9,768 nucleotides of DNA from an uncultured Prevotella sp. (GTDB lineage Bacteria > Bacteroidota > Bacteroidia > Bacteroidales > Bacteroidaceae): contig CAMYZK010000067.1 in the NCBI GenBank assembly GCA_947303825.1, forward strand, positions 1 to 9,768, given 5' to 3'. The stretch's first letter is position 1, and the number at the start of each line of letters is the position of its first letter. The notes under the pieces were generated by a model. The model was not told where the DNA came from. It saw only the letters and a list, made by a program, of their open reading frames with translations, and ran no database searches. Made by a program: the position numbers and the translations under genes. Below, piece by piece: positions 7,501 to 9,768 of the stretch.

Positions 7501-7961
7501 GCACCGACTTCCGCTTCGTCTCACAGGACGACATGAACCGCTTCCTCGACTATGTACACAACAACAGCTATCTCGAAAGCCGTCAGGGTGAGTACACCGA
7601 GGCTTACAGCCACTACTCACCATGGGTGCACCGCATCGACTTCGGCTACAAGCACGACTTCAAACTCAACGTTGGCAAGACCAAACACAACCTGCAGCTG
7701 AGCCTGGACGTGAAGAACGTACTGAATCTGTTCAACAGCAGCTGGGGCATCTCCAAGATTGCCAACCAGGACTTCAGCACTGCGCCCAGCAACGGCGTAC
7801 AGTACTCTACCATTATGAAGCTTGAGGGCGTCGATGCTCAGGGATATGGCGTGTACTCTACCCCGAAGGCTATCGACGGCAACACCAAGACATGGAAACC
7901 ATACCACTCACTGGGTCAGTGCTGGTATGCCTCCGTCGGCGTGAAGTACTTCTTCAACTAA
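4593..7961 (+). CDS. Oar-like TonB-dependent outer-membrane receptor
   Basis: The 1122-residue protein is an outer-membrane transporter or receptor energised by TonB-ExbBD. A signal peptide covers residues 1-21, with probable cleavage at SMA|Q. A carboxypeptidase-regulatory-like beta-sandwich follows at about 28-110 (SGKVTLEGSNEEVIGATV, then YVGFETK). Next comes a TonB-box-like DLTEIVITGK (115-124) and a plug domain at about 125-245 with FTVDGANFNN and GGGVNAITKSGTN. The rest is rich in alternating aromatic and polar strands typical of a beta-barrel and ends VGVKYFFN, an aromatic barrel terminus. DMNGDGYQYDVVYVP (939-953) resembles a conserved, possibly calcium-binding loop of Oar-type receptors. 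The SusC signature arrangement is not apparent. The ATG at 4593 gives a proper signal peptide; an in-frame ATG at 4560 lies inside the promoter. It probably forms an operon with the lipoprotein 43 bases on. The ligand is unknown. Confidence 0.92.
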   Translation: MQKRLYVLVAMLLTITLGSMAQVTTSSMSGKVTLEGSNEEVIGATVVAVHEPSGTRYTAVTNVNGLFAMQGMRPGGPYAVTVSYVGFETKTYKGITLQLAETYNLSVRLSENSTDLTEIVITGKATKLTVENMGAATNITSSQITNLPTVSRSITDITRLSPYGGNGMSFAGSDGRTANFTVDGANFNNNFGLSPNLPGGGNPISIDAIEELQVVISPYDVRQTNFIGGGVNAITKSGTNTFKGTAYVYHKNENMQGDAVNREQINNARAKDQTTTYGFTLGGPIIKDKLFFFANGEMTKIPTVVTRWKGSDPDHPADPDNYISRTTTADLQAVSDYVAQKYGYNTGSYSNFPADENNYKILARLDWNITDKHHLALRYNYTKNRNWNSPNKTSMDGGPRLANDRMSKSSMSFANSMYAMDNLVHSFSLDLNSRLSENLSNQFLATYSKLDDIRDSESAAFPFIDITKDDDNYISLGYELFTWNNAVHNTIWNIKDDVTYYLGKHKITGGVSFEHQMADNMYMRNGTGYYRFNLTDDMYTGGVLNPAALFGSSPEIVALTYGYDGEEKPAARVQFNKLGIYLQDDWNALDNLKLTYGLRVDGLFFNNDDLMTNQAIYDLDYNGRHIDTGKWPNSTITLSPRVGFNWDVFGNKSLKVRGGTGLFSGRLPLVFFTNMPTNSNMVQYKGMWNAGGKNGAIQADMSQFAGNLLTGNALRDYIINHNLGPQTITSKDGAAGSTINAVNPDFKMPQVWKTSIAVDYQIPATFPFTASVEAIFNKTINAVCISDWSIKDVGGFARLNGADNRALYQDFKYTYVDQNGVTKALPNAFVLDNTSKGYGWSFNAKLEAQPTDWISLMASYTHTVSKELTGMPGSDATSAFTYIPCYQGPNYVGLHNSQYVTPDRFVASATVHDKSGNHYSLIYETWRGGYNTSYLMAGDMNGDGYQYDVVYVPTDAQAGYYDANGQLHGGTDFRFVSQDDMNRFLDYVHNNSYLESRQGEYTEAYSHYSPWVHRIDFGYKHDFKLNVGKTKHNLQLSLDVKNVLNLFNSSWGISKIANQDFSTAPSNGVQYSTIMKLEGVDAQGYGVYSTPKAIDGNTKTWKPYHSLGQCWYASVGVKYFFN

Positions 7962-7962
7962 A

Positions 7963-7994
7963 AGTAAAAAGGTTAAAAGGTTAAAATGATAAAA
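7963..7994. repeat. 8-base tandem repeat (GGTTAAAA) in the receptor-lipoprotein gap
   Basis: Two exact GGTTAAAA units (7971-7986) are flanked by diverged units AGTAAAAA (7963-7970) and TGATAAAA (7987-7994). They fill most of the 43-base spacer between the receptor stop and the lipoprotein ATG. No promoter element or terminator is seen there, which supports co-transcription. The repeat sits in the translation-initiation region, so a copy-number change would alter spacer length. Confidence 0.75.
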
Positions 7995-8004
7995 TGTTGA
8001 GGTT

Positions 8005-9570
8005 ATGAAATATAGATATTTTATTCCGATAGTCGTAGCAGTGGTTGCTATGTTCACAGGGTGTACTTCCGACGACGACCCCATCTATCTTGACAATGTC
8101 CGCATGTCTACCACCTACGTAACACTGAATACCGAGGGCGGCACCACTGCAGTCAACCTGAACACAACGGCCGACTGGAGCATAGACGAGGCCACGGTGC
8201 CTGCATGGCTCACCATCTCTCCCATGAGCGGCAGTGCCGGCTCTACCGTTCTTAACTTCACGGCACAGGCCACTACCAGTACCAACCAGACTGTGGTGAA
8301 GCTGAACTGTGGCGGAAAGACACAGGAGATAAGCGTGCTACAGTTTGCCGTGGAGACTGAGCCCGAGGTGATGACCGTCACCGAGGCCGTGTCGCAGATA
8401 AAGGCAGGCACTGCTCCTGCCAGTGCCGTCTACGTCAAGGGTACCGTATGCCGCATACAGGAGATAAGCCTGCAGTATGGCAACGCCACCTACTACCTCT
8501 CTGACGACGGCTCGTATGGCTCAGGCAACTGGATTCAGGTGTACCGTGGCAAGTGGTTCAACGGAGAGTCCTTCACCGATGCCAATGCCTTCTCCGTAGG
8601 CGACGAGCTCACGGTCAAGGGTGTCATAGTAGACTATAATGGCACCCCCGAGGTAAACACCGGTTCTGAGGTGGTGTCGCTGGTGAAGTCGCTCATCAAG
8701 GTTGACTCGCTCGACGTCGACGAGCTGCCCCTGGAGGGCGGCCTGGTCACTGCCGCACTCACCTGCAAGGGCAGCGGCATCTCTGTCGAGGTGCCTGCCG
8801 AGGCACAGAGCTGGCTGTCGGTAGTGGGCATCGACACACAGCAGGCCGTCGTGAAGTTCCTGGCACAGCCCAACACCGGCGGCGACCGCTCTACCGCCAT
8901 TACCTTTAAGACCACCGACGGTGGCAGGGAGTACAGTGCTACTGCCACCATCGCACAGAAGGGTGCCATCGTCGAGTGTACCGTGGCCGACTTCCTTGCT
9001 GCCGAGGTAGGCACCACACAATATCGCGTGACGGGCATCATCACCGAGCTGTATGCCAGCGACAAGCAGGGCAAGAGCTTCTACATAGCCGACTATACGG
9101 GCAAGGCACTCGTCTACCAGGCAGAAGGCTTCATCGAGGCAGGAGCCAAGGTGGGGGACATCGTCACCGTGGTGGGACAGCGCGGAGCCTACAAGGACAG
9201 CCCGCAGATGGTAAGCGGCACCTTCGAGGAGCTTAAATACGCAGTAGAGACCGTCACCATCGCTCAGTTCCGCGAGGCTGCCGACAACAAGGAGCAGTAC
9301 TACCTCATTTCCGGTACTGTAGGCGAGGTAACAGAGGCCGATCTCGGTGCCAAGAACGACCTGGAGAAGTATGGTAACTTTAACCTTACCGACGAGACGG
9401 GTTCGGTATATATCTATGGTGTCACCGACGGATGGGGAGGCCCCAAGGGAACCTTCTCCAACCTGAACGTCGGCCTTGGCGACAAACTCACCATCGTGGC
9501 TTACAAGACCACCTACAAAGGCCTCGTTGAGGGTGTAGGTATGTACTTCTCGCACGAGAAGGCCCAGTGA
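8005..9570 (+). CDS. Surface lipoprotein with BACON and OB-fold-like domains
   Basis: The 521-residue protein is a predicted lipoprotein. A hydrophobic signal ends in FTGC with the lipidated cysteine at residue 20. TSDDDP follows, an acidic stretch like the Bacteroidota lipoprotein export signal that sends lipoproteins to the cell surface. Domain order by reading is: BACON-like beta-sandwich about 35-114 (TADWSI, VPAWLTISPMSGSAG); OB-fold-like about 121-228 (VYVKGTVCRI, YYLSDDG, VGDELTVKG); second BACON-like about 231-318 (QSWLSVVG, ending ATIAQKG); OB-fold-like about 323-412 (YRVTGIITEL, SFYIADYTGKALVY, VGDIVTVVG); OB-fold-like about 414-519 (YLISGTVGEV, FNLTDETGSVYIYG, LGDKLTIVAY). BACON domains are usually linked to carbohydrate or mucin binding, and OB folds to nucleic acid or oligosaccharide binding. 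No catalytic motif is visible. It is the likely surface partner of the receptor upstream. The domain calls are by eye. Confidence 0.85.
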   Translation: MKYRYFIPIVVAVVAMFTGCTSDDDPIYLDNVRMSTTYVTLNTEGGTTAVNLNTTADWSIDEATVPAWLTISPMSGSAGSTVLNFTAQATTSTNQTVVKLNCGGKTQEISVLQFAVETEPEVMTVTEAVSQIKAGTAPASAVYVKGTVCRIQEISLQYGNATYYLSDDGSYGSGNWIQVYRGKWFNGESFTDANAFSVGDELTVKGVIVDYNGTPEVNTGSEVVSLVKSLIKVDSLDVDELPLEGGLVTAALTCKGSGISVEVPAEAQSWLSVVGIDTQQAVVKFLAQPNTGGDRSTAITFKTTDGGREYSATATIAQKGAIVECTVADFLAAEVGTTQYRVTGIITELYASDKQGKSFYIADYTGKALVYQAEGFIEAGAKVGDIVTVVGQRGAYKDSPQMVSGTFEELKYAVETVTIAQFREAADNKEQYYLISGTVGEVTEADLGAKNDLEKYGNFNLTDETGSVYIYGVTDGWGGPKGTFSNLNVGLGDKLTIVAYKTTYKGLVEGVGMYFSHEKAQ

Positions 9571-9603
9571 AGATAAGTCCGCAGCCATTATTATTACCAT
9601 CAT

Positions 9604-9637
9604 ACCCCCCGGACGGTCACCTTACCGCCCGGGGGGT
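9604..9637 (+). terminator. GC-rich hairpin terminator after the lipoprotein gene
   Basis: Arms 9604-9617 and 9624-9637 pair over 14 positions with a single A-C mismatch and a six-base loop (CACCTT). The core is ACCCCCCGG against CCGGGGGGT. The nearest T-run (ATTTTT, 9646-9651) begins about nine bases after the stem, so this is not a textbook rho-independent terminator. Its position 33 bases after the stop codon and before a new promoter fits a transcription end. Confidence 0.65.
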
Positions 9638-9660
9638 GTTGGAAGATTTTTGTTCACATT

Positions 9661-9692
9661 TTTGGTTTGTTCGCGTAATTTCTGTATATTTG
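9661..9692 (+). promoter_or_regulatory. Bacteroidota promoter for the gene at 9716
   Basis: A -33 element TTTG (9661-9664) is separated by 20 bases from a -7 element TATATTTG (9685-9692), an excellent match to the phylum consensus. The ATG follows 23 bases after the -7 element, giving a leader of roughly 17-20 bases. Confidence 0.75.
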
Positions 9693-9715
9693 CAGCGAGA
9701 AAACAACAGAAGACT

Positions 9716-9768
9716 ATGGCAGAGAAACGGAGATACGGCATCGGGCTACAATGGTTTCCCGATTTCAG
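9716..9768 (+). CDS. Partial gene, possibly AAA-ATPase-like / PD-(D/E)XK family protein
   Basis: Only the first 17 codons are in the window: MAEKRRYGIGLQWFPDF. The short basic start followed by YGIGLQ-x-F resembles the N-terminus of a large Bacteroidota protein family with an AAA-ATPase-like domain and a C-terminal PD-(D/E)XK nuclease-like domain. Those proteins typically begin with a Y-x-I/V-G-I/L-Q-x-F segment followed by YVDKT. The diagnostic YVDKT and the Walker motifs would lie beyond the window edge, so the family call is tentative. It has its own promoter and a purine-rich CAGAAG upstream of the ATG. The reality of the coding start is better supported than its identity. Confidence 0.5.
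   Translation, partial: MAEKRRYGIGLQWFPDF

Noticed and set aside
8521..9603. Long open frame antisense to the lipoprotein gene (360 codons)
   Set aside because: The plus strand carries a signal peptide, lipobox and repeated domain patterns; the antisense product has none and would begin in the spacer before the hairpin.
1..9768. CRISPR array, insertion sequence, tRNA, rRNA or prophage signal
   Set aside because: No regularly spaced repeats, transposase motifs, terminal inverted repeats or RNA-gene-like stretches were found; nearly all sequence is accounted for by genes with clear family motifs.

Overview
The window reads as chromosomal DNA from a member of the Bacteroidota, most likely a Bacteroidales bacterium of the Prevotella/Bacteroides type. 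Three things point there. Several start sites are preceded by the Bacteroidota -7 promoter element (TAnnTTTG), and Shine-Dalgarno sequences are nearly absent. There is an Oar-type TonB-dependent receptor with an N-terminal carboxypeptidase-regulatory-like domain. There is also a BACON-domain lipoprotein whose lipidated cysteine is followed by an acidic surface-export signature. The genus assignment is inference.

Layout. (1) Positions 43-1326, minus strand: metK (S-adenosylmethionine synthetase), with its own promoter. (2) A 346-base divergent intergenic region (1327-1672) holds the metK promoter, short repeats and an argB promoter lying almost on the start codon. (3) argB (1673-2458) and proB (2455-3234) on the plus strand overlap by ATGA. 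Both encode amino-acid-kinase-fold enzymes that phosphorylate the gamma-carboxyl of glutamate or an N-acyl glutamate, at the entry to arginine and proline synthesis. (4) obgE (3295-4485) encodes the ribosome-associated GTPase Obg and ends in a strong intrinsic terminator whose left arm is the end of the gene. (5) A new promoter (4555-4562) starts a probable two-gene unit: a large Oar-like TonB-dependent outer-membrane receptor (4593-7961) and, 43 bases on, a multidomain lipoprotein BACON-OB-BACON-OB-OB (8005-9570). A GC-rich hairpin ends the unit. (6) A good Bacteroidota promoter (9661-9692) precedes the first 17 codons of a gene cut by the window edge, tentatively an AAA-ATPase-like/PD-(D/E)XK protein.

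Genes 1-4 are core metabolism and housekeeping. The accessory part is the receptor/lipoprotein pair. It is laid out like a SusC/SusD couple (outer-membrane transporter plus surface lipoprotein), but the receptor is Oar-type and the lipoprotein has two BACON and three OB-fold-like domains instead of a SusD fold. A role in capture and import, or in surface adhesion, is plausible; the ligand cannot be read from the sequence. I found no tRNA, rRNA, CRISPR array, insertion sequence, prophage or riboswitch.
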